In this document: positions 19,968 to 32,300 of the stretch, piece by piece
How the letters are laid out: the number at the start of each line of letters is the position of its first letter
Numbering within the stretch: the first letter of the stretch is position 1
Source: Cercophora sp. LCS_1
Lineage: Eukaryota > Ascomycota > Sordariomycetes > Sordariales > Lasiosphaeriaceae
Assembly (NCBI GenBank): GCA_036250225.1
Contig: JAPZLL010000021.1
Coordinates: 310,001-374,000 of the forward strand
DNA length: 64,000 nucleotides
Direction of reading: 5' to 3'
Notes under the pieces: generated by a model
Database searches by the model: none
What the model was told of the DNA's origin: nothing
What the model saw: the letters and a program-made list of their open reading frames with translations, nothing else
Program-made: the position numbers and the translations under genes

Positions 19968-20625
19968 ATGGCCTATTACGCTATTATTTCTGGCGCAAAT
20001 GCGCTTGCAACTCTCGATCCATCATCGCTCAGCATTTCATTGAATGTTTTCACTAACATATCCTATGAGACCATGATCCAGACATTCCTTGGCGCCGCCA
20101 GGGCCCTGTTCTCGGAAACCTTCGGCACTATGGCTGTTACCTTATACGTATTCCGCCGCATCATCGGACTCGTGGAGAGATGGAATTCCCGACTCGTCAT
20201 GGGTGCCTTGTGTATGGGCCTATGTGCCTATCTCGGCAATACGTATCTGAAAGCCTCAGTATGTACTACTCTATGTGGGCTGGGACCAAAACTAACAACA
20301 ATAGGGCCAAAAGGCGATCGCAACGTGCCAGGAGAGGATTGCGGCGACCGGGGAGAGAATCGAGCAGCTCAGGGCTACCACGAGAAGAGAGGAGGTTGCC
20401 AGCCAGCAGAGGATTGCGGCGAGCCAGGAGAGGATTGCGGCGACCGGGGAGAGAATCGAGCAGCTCAGGGCCACTACGAGAAGAGAGGAGGTTGCCAGCC
20501 AGGAGAGGATTGCGGCGAGCCAGGAGAGGATTGCGGCGACCGGGGAGAGGATTGCGGCGACCAGGGAGAGGATTGCGGCGACCAGGGGGAGCATTGCATT
20601 GACCCGTTACCCTGGCCGACAGTGA
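19968..20625 (+). CDS. Small protein with a heptad-minisatellite coiled-coil tail
   Basis: Exon 1 is 19968-20258 (97 codons); an intron at 20259-20304 has a near-perfect GTATGT, CTAAC, AATAG set; exon 2 is 20305-20625, for 203 residues in total. The N-terminal half is hydrophobic and helical (TFGTMAVTLYVFRRIIGL, LVMGALCMGLCAYLG) and may insert in a membrane. Exon 2 is almost entirely heptads of the type ERIAATR, with longer units containing ERIEQLRATTRREE, a strongly predicted coiled coil. The coding DNA is a minisatellite of 21-bp and 96-bp units, so copy changes keep the frame. The intron is 46 nt, so failure to splice shifts the same repeats into another open frame (GEDCGDQ). Similar repeat sequence continues past the stop in a shifted frame to 20741. 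Family not recognised. Confidence 0.6.
20326..20600 (+). repeat. Coding minisatellite (21-bp heptad units within 96-bp units)
   Basis: A 96-bp unit starts at about 20327 and 20423. Its 21-bp core (GAGAGGATTGCGGCGACCRGG) is then iterated at 20540-20590. Every unit is a multiple of 21 or of 3, so all frames on both strands stay open. Confidence 0.8.
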
Positions 20626-22529
20626 GCAGGGAGAGGATTGAGCAACTCAAGGCTAATACGAGAGGAGAGGAGGCTGCCAGCCGGGAGCCCATTGTATTAG
20701 CCCGTTACCCTGGCCAACAGTGGGCAGGGGGGGGATCATAGGGGCCAGTATTGGCAGGGTTCGCCCGGAGGTCAACAACCTGAGCGCGACCCTTAGTAAT
20801 GATAACTCTCTACCTGCTCTGAAACGATTCCCCACCTGCTCTAAATCGATTTCCCATCTACTGAACCCACCACACCCACTAAAACCATACTGTGGTCTGA
20901 TCCTTTACTGGGACAATAAACCACCCGCCCTCAGCCTGGGCGGACCGGACGGACAATTTGGGCCAGGGCAGGCTGCCCAGTGGCCTGTGTCCCTTCCAAG
21001 CCTGTATCCCGATTGATTTTCAGACGCTTGCAATAGTACTAATAACTTTAATTAGAGGGGCGGTTAAGACCTCAGCGGCTGAGGAACCGCGACTGGGACT
21101 TCGACACGAGTTGCAATGGCGAACTCCCAGCCACAACTGACTTGACTCGCGTTATTGGCATCCGTTCATGGCTACCTTTAGGGCTATTCTGTACTGTGGG
21201 GTAGATTCACAGTTCACCCGACCATGAAAAAGGGTCAAGTCAGCAACTGCAACCCGGTCTCGGCAAAACACTCACGCACCAAGACTTCTAGTCCCAACCA
21301 TTGAGCAGTGTGTCAAGATAGCAGGTATCGAACATATACTCGGCCACTCGAAACCTTCCATCGTGAGCTGCCTCGCGTCGCGTTGTTTTCTCACGGTCAA
21401 AGCCGGACGGCCATGGGTGTCGTCAGGGGTATCAAAACAAAACATCAAGAGCGGCTTGCTTGCAACCGAAATAAACGACGAAGAATCACAAAACGTTGCT
21501 AGCTTCAAGCTATTCGCAAGTGTATACAATAAGCAAATCTTACGTAGTCAATCTATCAACTCTTGGCCACATCTATGAGGTAAGGCTCCCCCGATATCTT
21601 CGGAACGGCCCTCATACCAAGCCTCGCCGAGACACACCTGTGTTGTGCAACATTGTAGCCATGGTTAAGTGGGTGCCTTGTCGAAATTGACCTAATTGTG
21701 TCGTCGATACACAAAGAAATGCAAATTGGACCAGAGCTAGGACAAGGGTCATCCGGATTTAGTTGAATCTGGGATTCCAGTTCGGCTGGTAATTGCCCGC
21801 TTTAATCCCTGAATAGCGACGCTATATGCAGCCTGTCAGAAACGGATGCTGTCGCTATTGTTGGTGCGACTGTGCCCGATCGTTGGCGAGGACAAAGCGG
21901 ACCGAATGTGCGGATTGTCCGACTGGTAGGCGAGTATGACGTCGCACTCCACGGCGAGATGCGGGCCGCATCGCCAGTCTCTCTCTCCAGCAGCACGCTC
22001 GTGGTTTCGCCGTCTTGGGTTGTTTTGACAATGGGGGTGGAGATCCGCCTTGGCCTCGGGGCTGGATAGGTTAATCCCCCGGCTAAGGGGGGGCATGCCG
22101 CGTTGTTATTCCCCGAGCCGTCCCAGGCCCTCTTTACCCAGATTGCCAGGACGTCGTCAATCTGTAGCTGCCCCTGAATTCAGCTTGTTCCCCGCTGGAC
22201 CTTGTGCCCCATCGCGTCGGACTTCCCCAGAGACGAACCCAACACGAAGGCGCAGACGGATTCCGTCATCAAACTGGCAAGTTTGTGCCGCGCTATGGGC
22301 GTCGAGCCTATAGAAAAGACCGAATTTCATTTCGCCTTCCCGGGATGGTGGATTCCCGCCCCCTATGAGCACCAGCGACGCTGGCTGACGAAACCGAGAT
22401 CATGGACCCGCGAGCCGTTATCATGACCGGGGGCCGACTGGCATAAAAACCAGGAGCCCCCTTGCTGGGACCCAAGATTGTGGGATTCCGGTAGCCCACC
22501 CCGACCCGTCCTGTGAGGAACCTTTCAAG
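20626..22529. other. Intergenic region, including a degenerate repeat copy
   Basis: 20626-20741 continues the minisatellite gene in another frame (ERIEQLKANTRGEE, then PIVLARYPGQQW, which echoes the SIALTRYPGRQ end of the coded protein). This suggests a duplicated, frameshifted terminus. The rest shows no recognisable gene. Confidence 0.45.
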
Positions 22530-24034
22530 ATGCTGGGAGCAACACCTATCGCGCTGCTTGCCCTTGCGGCATCAGCAAGCGCCTCGGAGCCCGCAAAGAG
22601 ACAGGCCGGAAAGTACTGCCCAGGTGGAACCTCGGTGTGCTTCTCCGAGTCGAGGATCGCTGCCCACGACATCTCCTTCAGATTGGCGATCCCCGAGACT
22701 GAGGCAGCTCCCTTTGATGTTCTCTTGCAGATCGTTGCTCCGGTATCTGTCGCATGGACGGGGCTCGCATTTGGTGGAAAGATGACAGGCAACCCCCTGG
22801 CCGTGGGCTGGCCTAACGGGAACTCGGCCGTAATCACATCTCGCTGGGCAAAGTGAGTGCTCCATGCTTTCATCGAATGGAGCGAGCTAACGCCATCAAT
22901 AGCGGACGTGTGGCTCCTGTAGTCTATGCCGGTGCAACGTACACCGTGCTGCCCTCGACAACGACCAACGCAACACACTGGCAGCTGGACGCCCTGTGCA
23001 AGGGATGCAGCCAGTGGACTGGCGGATCGCTCAACCCCAACGGCGCTGTTACCTTTGCTTGGGGCAAGGGGAGTCGGGCTCCTGCCACGCCGGCTAGCAA
23101 CACAAGCTCTTTCGGGTATCACGACGACAGAGGTACCTTCTCGCATGACCTCTCTGCGGCCAAGATCCCCAAGGGCGTCTTCGACGCTATCGCGTACGAG
23201 GTTGGCGGTCCCGCGGCCCCCGCGACGTCATCCGTGGCTCCAGCACCCGAGACGTCCTCAACTGCCCCAGCGCCCCCAACTGCCCCAGCGCCCCCAACCT
23301 CATCTGCGTCCGTTGTCGAGGAGCCAGAGTCTTCCGCAGCGTCTGTCCCCCCAGTTGTTGCTACAACCGCGTCCTCAGCCCCTGTCATTACCGGGGTTGT
23401 CACATCCGCCCAGACACTTCCGGGACCCGGCGCGAGCGTGTCCAGCGTCATCAGCAGTGTGCTCGGCAGCATCTTCACCAACATTCCCGATGAGCCGTTG
23501 CCAACCAGCAAGCTCCCCACGGCGTCGCTCCCGAGCGCGTCGCTTCCCATCGCTACGTTGCCCTCTGCGTCCCTCCCGATCGCAACCCTCCCGACGGGCC
23601 CCATCATTATCAGCACAAGGTTGACCACGATCCTGCCTCCGGTCGGCACCTCGGTGGCACCACCGCCTCCTCCCCCGCCTGGCCCGCAGCCTTCGACAAC
23701 ATTTGTTATTGTCACTCGCGTGTCGACTCTCCCCAGGCCATCTACGTCCGGTGCTAGGACTGTGACGGTGTACCCTACTTCGACCCGCAGGCCTCCGCCA
23801 GACTGGGAGACTGTCACCGTCACCGTAACACAACAGCCGCCGCAACCTCAGCCAACACAGCCCGGCGGCGGTGGTTGGGGAGGCGGAGGCCCCCCATGGG
23901 GCAAAGGCAAGGGCAAGGGCAAGGGCGGCGGCGGCGGTCCCCCATGGGGAGGTAAGGGTAAAGGCGGAAAGGGACGCAGGCCCTGGGAGGAGGACGATAT
24001 CGAGGGTCTTGATGACCTCGAGGAGGAGTATTAG
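22530..24034 (+). CDS. Secreted cytochrome-b-domain protein (cellobiose dehydrogenase type, AA8)
   Basis: ATG at 22530, signal peptide (LGATPIALLALAASASASE), intron 22853-22902 (GTGAGT to AATAG). Mature residues about 30-230 match the haem domain of cellobiose dehydrogenase: YCPGGTSVCFSESRI, WTGLAFGGKMTGNPLAVGWPNG with the likely haem-ligand Met, LDALCKGCSQW with the conserved Cys pair, and a His-containing YHDDRGTFSHDLSAAK. No flavin dehydrogenase domain follows. Instead there is a 200-residue Pro/Ala/Ser/Thr-rich tail (with LPSASLPIATLP repeats and a seven-proline run) and a Gly/Lys-rich end (GKGKGKGKGG) closing with acidic residues. The family passes electrons at the cell surface, for example to lytic polysaccharide monooxygenases; the redox partner here is unknown. 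Confidence 0.85.
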
Positions 24035-25002
24035 GAGTGGAAGATCGAGAGTTTCCTATGTCTTGGCCGCATCTTGTACTTGTACGCTCGAGCATCGGAG
24101 CATTTAATATCGCGACTCGCATCGTGCAGGCAGGGAAGGCGGTTAGTAGAAGTTTCAAAACATTCGACGTACTACCGGTTGAATATCAACTTACATCAGT
24201 AATCGCTCGGCTAAGTGAAATAGTGACTGACCGACCGTCTTGGCGCTTACCGTTCCAGTTGTCGTTGTTGCAAGATGGCTAGGTAAGAGCGATGCTGCTC
24301 GCACCCACCTGGTTCTGGCAAAACACACCCCCAAACCCCAACCCCGGCAAACATTCCAGGGTTGACACCTGTCATACCGAAACCATGATAAAATTTCAAA
24401 ATTTCAAAGACTCCGTGAAAGGCGGCTGTGACGCACCGCGACCCCACACTGGCCGCCACGGCCCCCAGCAACCTTGGTGTTTTGACTTGCACCACATCGC
24501 AGGCATCACCACCAACACCATCCAACACAACACCATCACAACAACCCGGGAGAGCCAACGAGCTTGTACATCGAATTTCCTGGGCCGTGGGACTGACGAC
24601 AACGGGGAAATCGACATCCGAGCATATGGCATGCAATGTCCTAAAATCGGTAAAATCGGCTGATCTCCAACGCTCCTTCGACGACAACTTGCTCGACGGC
24701 TGATATAAAGTGGGGTTCACCCACCACCAGCGACGGGTATGCCAGGCACAGACAATTTTCCGAGACAACTCCAACAAGCATCTCCTCACGTCCCATCCAA
24801 TCTATGTCGGCCAAAGGTGTGGGGAAACATATGCCGGTGGGAGTTCTCGACCGCAATCTTTCCATTCTCCGCGTCGATATACGGCAGTTCCACGTTGTTC
24901 TCTCCTCAACACGTACGAATATGTATTTGAACCTTTTGCTGGCCGAGGAATGCTGGCAGTTTCTCGACTCCCAGCACGATGCATTTCGCAGGAACAGACA
25001 AG
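24035..25002. other. Intergenic region
   Basis: No gene supported. A minus-strand frame at 24247-24789 is open but has no recognised content. The end is the promoter of the gene at 25003. Confidence 0.45.
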
Positions 25003-25944
25003 ATGCAGCTACTCCGTTCTTTGATTGCGGGTGTATGTCTCATCTCTTCAGCAAAAGCAGCATGCACCCGAGAGTTTCTTGTCGATGCGACAAATACGTA
25101 TATTGCCGCACAAACGGCGGGCAACCCGGCAGCCTTGACGGCCCTTACCTCGGAGACGCTCAACTACACTGAAAGCGACAAGACAATTGACATCAAGACG
25201 GGCGTGCTGTCCCAGCCCATGAAGATCGACTACAACGTTAGCATCCACGACACGACGCAATGCGCAACCTTTACCGAGCTCATCGTTGAAAACCCAGCCA
25301 AGCCCTGGGTTATCGGCACACGCATGGTTTTCACAGACAGCAAGGTCACTTTGATCGAGACCATCGCCACCAAGCCCGGCGATTGGCTGTTCAACGCCAC
25401 CGGCTATCTCCACTGGGTGTCCCAAGAGAAATGGTGTGAAGCCCTTGCTTATTATGTTGTCCGAGGTGACGTACTGATGTTTCGGGGTAGGGACCCGATT
25501 CCCGCGGAAAAGCGAGGCACTCGCGAGGTCGTCAAAGCCGCCGGTGACGCATACTTTGACCGCTTTCAGAACATAAACGCCACGGTCCCATGGGGGACAC
25601 CATGCACTAGACTCGAGGGAGGGGCATACACGGGCCAGCGAAATGCGAGCATCAACACTTGCGACCTGGGCTTACCATCGACCCTCAGGGTGACCAACCG
25701 ACGCTATGTGGTTGATGAAACGATGGGCGCCGTGGCTATCTACGTTGGGTTCCCGGGGCTCGATAGGACGGTTGGTCTCAAGCCAATGCCCGACTCACAC
25801 TTCTTCAGGGTGGAAGGCGGCAAGCTTCGGTACATCCACACCGTTTCCACGTGTGAAACCGCCGGCTGTGGAGTAAACGGTTCGTTCGTTCCAGGTCGGC
25901 GGAGCTTGTTACCGAGGTTCAGGCCTTTGCGCCTTCGGTTCTAA
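25003..25944 (+). CDS. Secreted DUF8021-type protein
   Basis: ATG at 25003 gives a clean signal peptide (MQLLRSLIAGVCLISSAKAA); an ATG eight codons upstream would spoil it. Exons 25003-25433 and 25491-25944; the intron has GTGTGA, an ACTGATG branch and TAG, and joins SQEKW to DPIPAEKR. The product is 294 residues. The pattern TREFLVDATNTYIAAQTAGNP, SEKW/PIPAEKR, VVKAAGDAYFDRF and VPWGTPCTRLEGGAYTG is characteristic of a family of fungal secreted proteins of unknown function annotated as DUF8021. Several N-glycosylation sequons (NYT, NVS, NAT, NGS) and paired Cys fit an extracellular protein. No enzymatic activity can be assigned. Confidence 0.85.
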   Translation: MQLLRSLIAGVCLISSAKAACTREFLVDATNTYIAAQTAGNPAALTALTSETLNYTESDKTIDIKTGVLSQPMKIDYNVSIHDTTQCATFTELIVENPAKPWVIGTRMVFTDSKVTLIETIATKPGDWLFNATGYLHWVSQEKWCEALAYYVVRGDVLMFRGRDPIPAEKRGTREVVKAAGDAYFDRFQNINATVPWGTPCTRLEGGAYTGQRNASINTCDLGLPSTLRVTNRRYVVDETMGAVAIYVGFPGLDRTVGLKPMPDSHFFRVEGGKLRYIHTVSTCETAGCGVNGSFVPGRRSLLPRFRPLRLRF

Positions 25945-27235
25945 CACTCTGGCACGCGTCTATCCATCGGCTGCAGTCGTCCAGGAGGTGGCGTGACAGG
26001 TATCTCACACGTGGGTGTAAGGGGGCACAGCACGCGACTTGGGGCTGGCAGAACAGAGCGGCGACGTTCTTATCTTACCAACAACTGAGAAATGTCGAAT
26101 GTGGTGGATGTTTCGCAATGTCACACCCAACCATTGTTGCTCCATATCGATTCCTTGTGTCGCGTCGCGCCTAGAACTTGCTTGGGCTTGCATGCGCAAA
26201 ACATAGCATCCCACGCAAACCCCCAGCTCATCTGATTCAACAGCCTTGGGATGCGGGTGCACCGAATCCTCCTACCTGCATCTCGGTCTGCCAAGTCGCA
26301 GGGCACAGACGGTGATAGGAGCCGGCATTGCTCGATCGGTGTGCTGTCGGCCGCCAGTCCACGGTCCGAAGTGCAAAGTAGGATTGTTGTCCCATGCTGT
26401 GGCGTCGCGGGGGGGCACCGGGCACACCCGGCTCGCATGGGTGCTCGCATGGGTTGGGCAGCCCACTCTGGAGCGCAACATTTACCTAACAGTATCGTCA
26501 GCACTCCCTCGGGCGGGCGTTGATCTTGCCAAGCAGTCGAGTCAAGGTTCAGATCCTCCAAGCCGGAAACCCGACGTTATGGTGCAGCCGCGGCCGCGGC
26601 GCAGCACGGTCAAGATGCCGGCCGGAGCATCGCCTTTCTCACATTTCCACGCTGGGGGAAGCCAAAGCAGCCCCAAACGCCACTTTACAACGCATAGCGC
26701 GGTGAGGAAGAGATATTGCGGTCCGTGTCACTCCGCAATAGACGCGGGGTTCGCTACGGTCTATTCTGAATGCCGTCTGGATGTGTCGGTGCAGGAGGAT
26801 TGCCAGACCTGGCAGCTATTTGATGACCGCTATGCTGTGCCTGACTTTTGCATCATCGCAGGCCAAAAGAGGCAAGTCTTGCATGGCGTGTGCTGAATAT
26901 GCCCCCTGACAGTTGTGCTGAACCAGGTTCGCAGTGCAAAACACCCTGACCTATTACTTCGACATCCGGCAACGTTCTAGAACCCCGTCTCAGGAGCTCT
27001 GTTTCTATCCCCAAACGAAAGGCCATACATGCGCCCGCTTCTTGCGCAAGCCACATAACCGCTTGGATCCCCTCATCGTGTTGGTCGGCCTTTGGTCACT
27101 AGTGCACCTCCACGTTATTGTCGACAAGGATGCTGTCCCCATCTTATAACCTTCAACGCCTGCGTCCCCGGACTCTCCCCACAACCTTTGTTCTGGATTG
27201 ACAGCCCAGTTTCCAGCCTCACCCCGACATCGACC
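25945..27235. other. Intergenic region
   Basis: Overlapping open frames on both strands at 26121-26896 arise from GC-rich sequence and carry no recognised motif. No gene is supported. Confidence 0.4.
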
Positions 27236-28544
27236 ATGTCCACCATCCCGGGTCCGCCGGGGCCGGATATCTCGCGCGCCCCACTGCTGGTCGGCATCAC
27301 GACACTGCTTCACGCCATCTCGCTTCCACTGTACGGCGCTCGAATATGGACACGAAGCGTGCCAACGTTACGCCTCGGGCTGGATGACTACTTTATCACA
27401 GCTGCAGTAGTGCGTCTACTACTCAAGACCGTTTAAGCCCCACCTGCTAACGACGGCACCGCGCAGATCTTTGACATGATTAACTGGATCTTCATGCTCA
27501 TGGCAATCCATCATGGCGCCGGCCGCCACAATTTCTACATTGCACCCGACCAGCTTATCCTCGCCGAGAAGTACTCGTTCCTTAGCCAGCCTTGGTTCGG
27601 TTGGAGCCTCGCCTTTTCCAAGATGAGCATCGCCTGGATGTTGATCAGGATCCGACGAGACTCTCGGCCTTGGGTCGGGGTAATGTCTGGCATCATGGTC
27701 CTCTCGGTCGGCATTGCCATCTGTTCGAATGTCTTCCAGCTGTCCATGTGCGAGCCGATCTGGTTTATTTGGGACCACAGTCACCCTAACCCGGTCTGCA
27801 TGGACCCGAAGAAGGCTCAGCTCTCGATTTACATCAACGCTGGTCTGACGATAGCAACGGATATCATCCTCAGCTTTGCGGTTAGTGTCCTGATCGAGGA
27901 CCGGGACGTGACGATACTAACAGTGGCAGCCCATCACCTTCATCGTCAACATCCAACGTCCCCTCCGTGAGAAGATCATCCTCGGGCTCGTCATGGGGAT
28001 GGGCATGCTCGCTAGTGCAGGTTCCATCGCCAAGACAACAAAGGTCCACGACTACGGCGTCACAGGCGATACTTTGATGGACATGGTCGGGTTGACATTG
28101 TGGGGCGAGCTTGAGATGCAACTAGCGTAAGCGCCCTCTCCCATCGTCCTGTCGTCGTCGCTTTGACTGATAAGAGCAAGTATCATCGCAAGCTGCATCC
28201 CAACCCTCAAGCAAGTCTTTGAGAAATACCTTCGTCGTCTGGGTATCCTTAGCACCACATCACGAACGCATGGCTCAAGGAGCGGATATACAAAGCAGAG
28301 TGCAACTGGGTTTCCCAACCAGCTGCCGATGGGACCGATGCGGTCCGTCAAGAAGGGGAGCAATGCTGAGACGGACAGCGTCGAGAGTGAGATCCCAATC
28401 ATGAAGCCGGGCGTGGAGACGAGCGTCAAGAGGGATGAAGCGGGATCTAGTATGGAGGATATTAATGTTGCGAGGGGTTTGGGGATACAGAGGAAGGTCA
28501 CGGTTGAAGTGACTAGGGAGAGGTTTGGTGGCAAGAGGGCTTGA
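27236..28544 (+). CDS. Rhodopsin-domain (SAT4-type) integral membrane protein
   Basis: ATG at 27236 (MSTIPGPPGPDISRAPLL). Exons 27236-27409, 27467-27880, 27930-28126 and 28181-28544; three introns (GTGCGT, GTTAGT, GTAAGC). The fungal rhodopsin-domain pattern is visible: GARIWTRSVPTLRLGLDDYFI, then GAGRHNFYI, FSKMSIAWMLIRI, the SNVFQLSMCEPIWFIWD segment, CMDPKKAQLSIYINAGLTIATDIIL and the cytosolic end of TM7. Seven membrane segments are expected. A Ser/Lys/Glu-rich cytoplasmic tail of about 110 residues follows. The family is very large in Pezizomycotina, with no retinal-binding Lys expected. Roles are mostly unknown; some members act in signalling to host or pH cues. No partner gene is evident nearby. 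Confidence 0.85.
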
Positions 28545-29318
28545 CAGAGCTTCACTACTGAATGGCTGGTATGTTTGGGGGCTATGGAAGGGAGTCTGGT
28601 TGCACGTGGACATGGCGGCGTAATGTAGTCACCGGTAATGGTAGTAATGTATGCCAGTGATGGGTGAACGCACCAGAAAGCGAAGAGAGCTCATCCACCG
28701 ACAGGGGTAAGCACAGGGCTATTGATGCGTCAAGTGCCACGCCAGAGTGTGCAATGCCAGCATCTTAGAGTGTTTGAGCCCCATCTTGACGCTTGACAAA
28801 AATTAATACCGATTCAAGCCACTTGAACGCGTCGAATCGGTTCATCAATGTCTTGTCAAACTGGCATAATTCCGATGCACCTAATGCTAATGAATAAAAG
28901 TTGATGCATAAACCGCCAGCTGCGGCCAGCTGGCAATTGCAACATGTACGCTAAGCTCATTGACCCCTGAAGCGGCGCGCACCGACACATCAAGTTCTTG
29001 AAAAACAAACGGGACGGACAATACAAAAAGGTCGAGGCATGCTCGTCCACCAAACACAGGTAGATCCAACATCCCAATGCATCGGCCGGCAGTTGAACGC
29101 CTTGTGACATGGTAAGAAGAGGCATCAGGGTTTTCCCGTTGACGTCTGATTATCGAAATCACGATGCCCGCCCGCTCCACTTCAAGAGGCATCAAACTGG
29201 ACTCAGTGTGCCCGTTTATTTTGCCAGAGACTCGCGCGTCTCATCGGTTTTGTGTTGCTTTCTTCTTCTACTTGGTAGAATCGCCTCGTTTCCCGTTGTG
29301 GCCATTACACGGAAGGAA
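28545..29318. other. Convergent intergenic region
   Basis: 3' flanks of the rhodopsin-domain gene and of the ABC transporter. Nothing else seen. Confidence 0.5.
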
Positions 29319-32300
29319 TTACACCGCCCGATCCAGCGACTGCCCCAGGCACATTTGGTAGTACATCCCCTTCCTCTCCAACAACTGCTCGTGCGTCCCC
29401 TGCTCAGAGATCCTCCCATTCGAAAACACAAAGATCCGATCGGCGGCCTTGATCGTGGACAGCCGATGCGCCACAGCGACCGTCGTCCTTCTGACCCCCG
29501 TTCCGTCCGCGCCGCCCTTGGCCGCCGCGTCCAGCGCTGCTTGCACGATTCGTTCCGACTCTGTGTCGAGACTCGACGTCGCTTCGTCGAGGAGCAGGAG
29601 TCTAGGTTTTCTGACCAGCGCCCTGGCAATCGCGATCCGCTGTCGCTGTCCGCCGGAGAGCTGAAGGCCCTGGGAGCCGCATGGGGTGGCGAGTCCGTCG
29701 GGGAGCGACTCGACGAAGGTGTGGATGTTGGCTTGGCGGCAGGCTTCTTCGATTTCCTCGTCTGAGACGTCTGGCCCTTCTGTGTCGGCTACACCGAGGG
29801 CGATATTATCGCGGACGGAGCCCTGGTAGAGGACGGGTTCTTGTTGGACCAAGGCAATGTTGCTTCGGTATTGGCCGACATGCAGTGTTTGGAAATCTGT
29901 GCCGTCGAAGAGGATGGTGCCGCTTGTTGGATCGTAGAATCTTTCCAGGAGGTTGATCATTGTTGTTTTGCCGCAGCCGGAAGCGCCGACGAATGCGACA
30001 AACTCGCCGGGCTGGATTTGGGGGGAGACGCCCTTAAGGACCTTGGCGTGGGGTCGCTGAGGGTAGGCAAACTCGAGCTCCTGGCATGAGATGGACGCGC
30101 CGCCTTCTGCTTGCTTCTCTGCTCGTGGGGGCTGGTCGTCCTTGTTCTCGGGCGGCACCGCGGCGCGCAGACCAAAGATGTAGTTGGCCGCTGTTGTTGC
30201 CTTGGTGATGCTGGTGCTGTAGGTGAAGAATGTCGCAGCCGCTTCGCCTGAGAAGATGACGGCGATGAAGACCAGATAAAACGTGTTGGTCGTGTATTCC
30301 CCGTACGATACCAGCCGTCCACCGTACCAAAAGCCTAGAGCCATCGCCAAAAACGACATGGACTGGCTCAGGGAGTACCAGAACATGGTCCAAATCAAAC
30401 TCTTCAGGGACTTGGCTGCCACATGTTGCAAGCTCGCTTCGTACCGGGCGATGATTTGCCGTTCAAGAGCAAGTGACGCCACGGTGCGGATAGCCAAGAC
30501 AGCTTCCGACGCTATCGCGGTGCTGTCCGCAAACCGGGTCGATGTGGCGCCATCGAGCTTGAACTCGAGGCGGATCCGAAGGTACCCGGCATACACGAGA
30601 GGTGGGAGGGCTCCAAACACCAATACCAGCCCCAGTTTCCAGCCGACGGCAATGGCGAGGATACAGCTCGAAAGCAGGTTGATAACGACGATGAGAATGA
30701 CGGCAATGTTGAAAGACAAGAGCTCCTGGAGGTACTGGGGTTCCTGTGAGAGGTGCGTGACCAACGCGCCGGTTGTATTGCCGGGCTGGTCGAAAAAAGA
30801 CATATCTTGGCGAATGATGTTGTTGAAGATTTCGAGGCGGTAGAATTTTATCGTCTGTTGAGCAAGAATGTTTGAAAACTGACCAATGAGGGCGTATGCT
30901 AACAAGTTACCCAAGGCAACAATGAAGAACATCAGAGCGTAAAAGTCGCCTTGGTCAAGCATCGCCTGTCCGCTTAGGGCAAAGGCATCCATGATGCGGG
31001 AGAAGAGAATGGCTAGCGCTGGAAATGTTGCCCCTGACTTCTGTTAGCCTGTCTTCAAAGCACAGTTGAGCGGGGTCAAGAATTACCTCCGACGATGCAG
31101 CAAGCCCACACGATGGCAAACGTTGGCCAGAGTCCCCGTTGCTCTTTGCCAAGAATGATAAGACTCCGTAGTAGACTGTAATTGGGGCCCGCAATGCCCT
31201 TCTCAGGATCCGTTGGGTTCTGGAAGTTGCCAGATGCAACCTTAGAAATTGTCTTTTCCGCACCGAGAGCGTTCGCATCGGCTTGCGCCTCTTCGTCGAT
31301 CTTGTCAGACTCATCCTCGCCTTCTTGCCCTAGGTCTTGAGCGAGCACAAGTCTAGAGTATGCTCCCGCGAGAGCCATTAGCTCAGCATGCGTGCCCTGC
31401 TCGATGACGGAACCGTTCGACATGACCACGATGTTGTCGGCATCCTTGATGGTTGACAGGCGATGAGCAATGACGACCATGGTTCTGCCCACTGCGACAT
31501 TGTTGAGAGCCTTTTGCACAATCTTCTCAGCATTAGGGTCGAGGGCACTGGTAGCTTCGTCAAGGAGGAGGACCCGAGGGTTGGAAATGACACTGCGAGC
31601 GATCGCCAATCTTTGCTTCTGTCCACCAGATATCATGGCGCCGCGCTCTCCTATCTGGGTGTCGTATCCCTGTCTGTGTTAGACCACGTCCTTTTAGCGT
31701 CACGGCAAACTTACATGTGGCATCTTCTCGATGAACTCGTGTGCAAACGCAGCTCGGCACGCTTCCTCAACCAGCTTCCGCTTTCGAGCCTCGTCCAAGT
31801 CTACCATTGGGGTACCGGAAAGACCGTTTGCGACGTTTTCATAAACAGTGCCGTTGAACATGACGGGTTCCTGCTGGACAAGCCGGATGTTCGTTCGCAG
31901 CCACCCGATGTTGTACTCTTCAAGCTTGCGTCCATCGATGAAAATGTCCCCACTCAAGGGTGTGAACCATCGCTCGGTCAAGCCGACGATAGTACTCTTT
32001 CCAGAGCCGCTAGCGCCAACAATGGCTGTTGTTTTGTTCGCCGGCATAGAAATACGGAGACCCTTCAGCACCTGCACGTGCGGTCGGGATGGGTAGGCGA
32101 AGGTTACATCGCGGAACTCGATGTCCCCTCGACACTCCTCTGGCTTGGCGCCATCATCAGACAACGAGTCGATCTTGGACTGTCGGTCGATGACCTGAAA
32201 CAGCTGGTGAGCAGCCGCTGCGGCCTTGGAAATGATGACGGTCTGAGGGGCGATCTGGGTGAGCGATTGTGCGGCGAGAAGCACGGCGAAGATGACCGTG

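Noticed and set aside
20180..20602. Arg-rich and, on the other strand, Leu/Val/Ala-rich frames over the minisatellite
   Set aside because: All frames are open because the unit length is a multiple of three; the consensus intron selects the heptad frame.
22926..23624. Second plus-strand frame of 232 codons
   Set aside because: Overlaps the cytochrome-domain gene in another frame; Arg/Pro-rich translation results from its repetitive coding DNA.
26121..26896. Overlapping frames on both strands
   Set aside because: No motif, no splice support, mutually overlapping; treated as noncoding.
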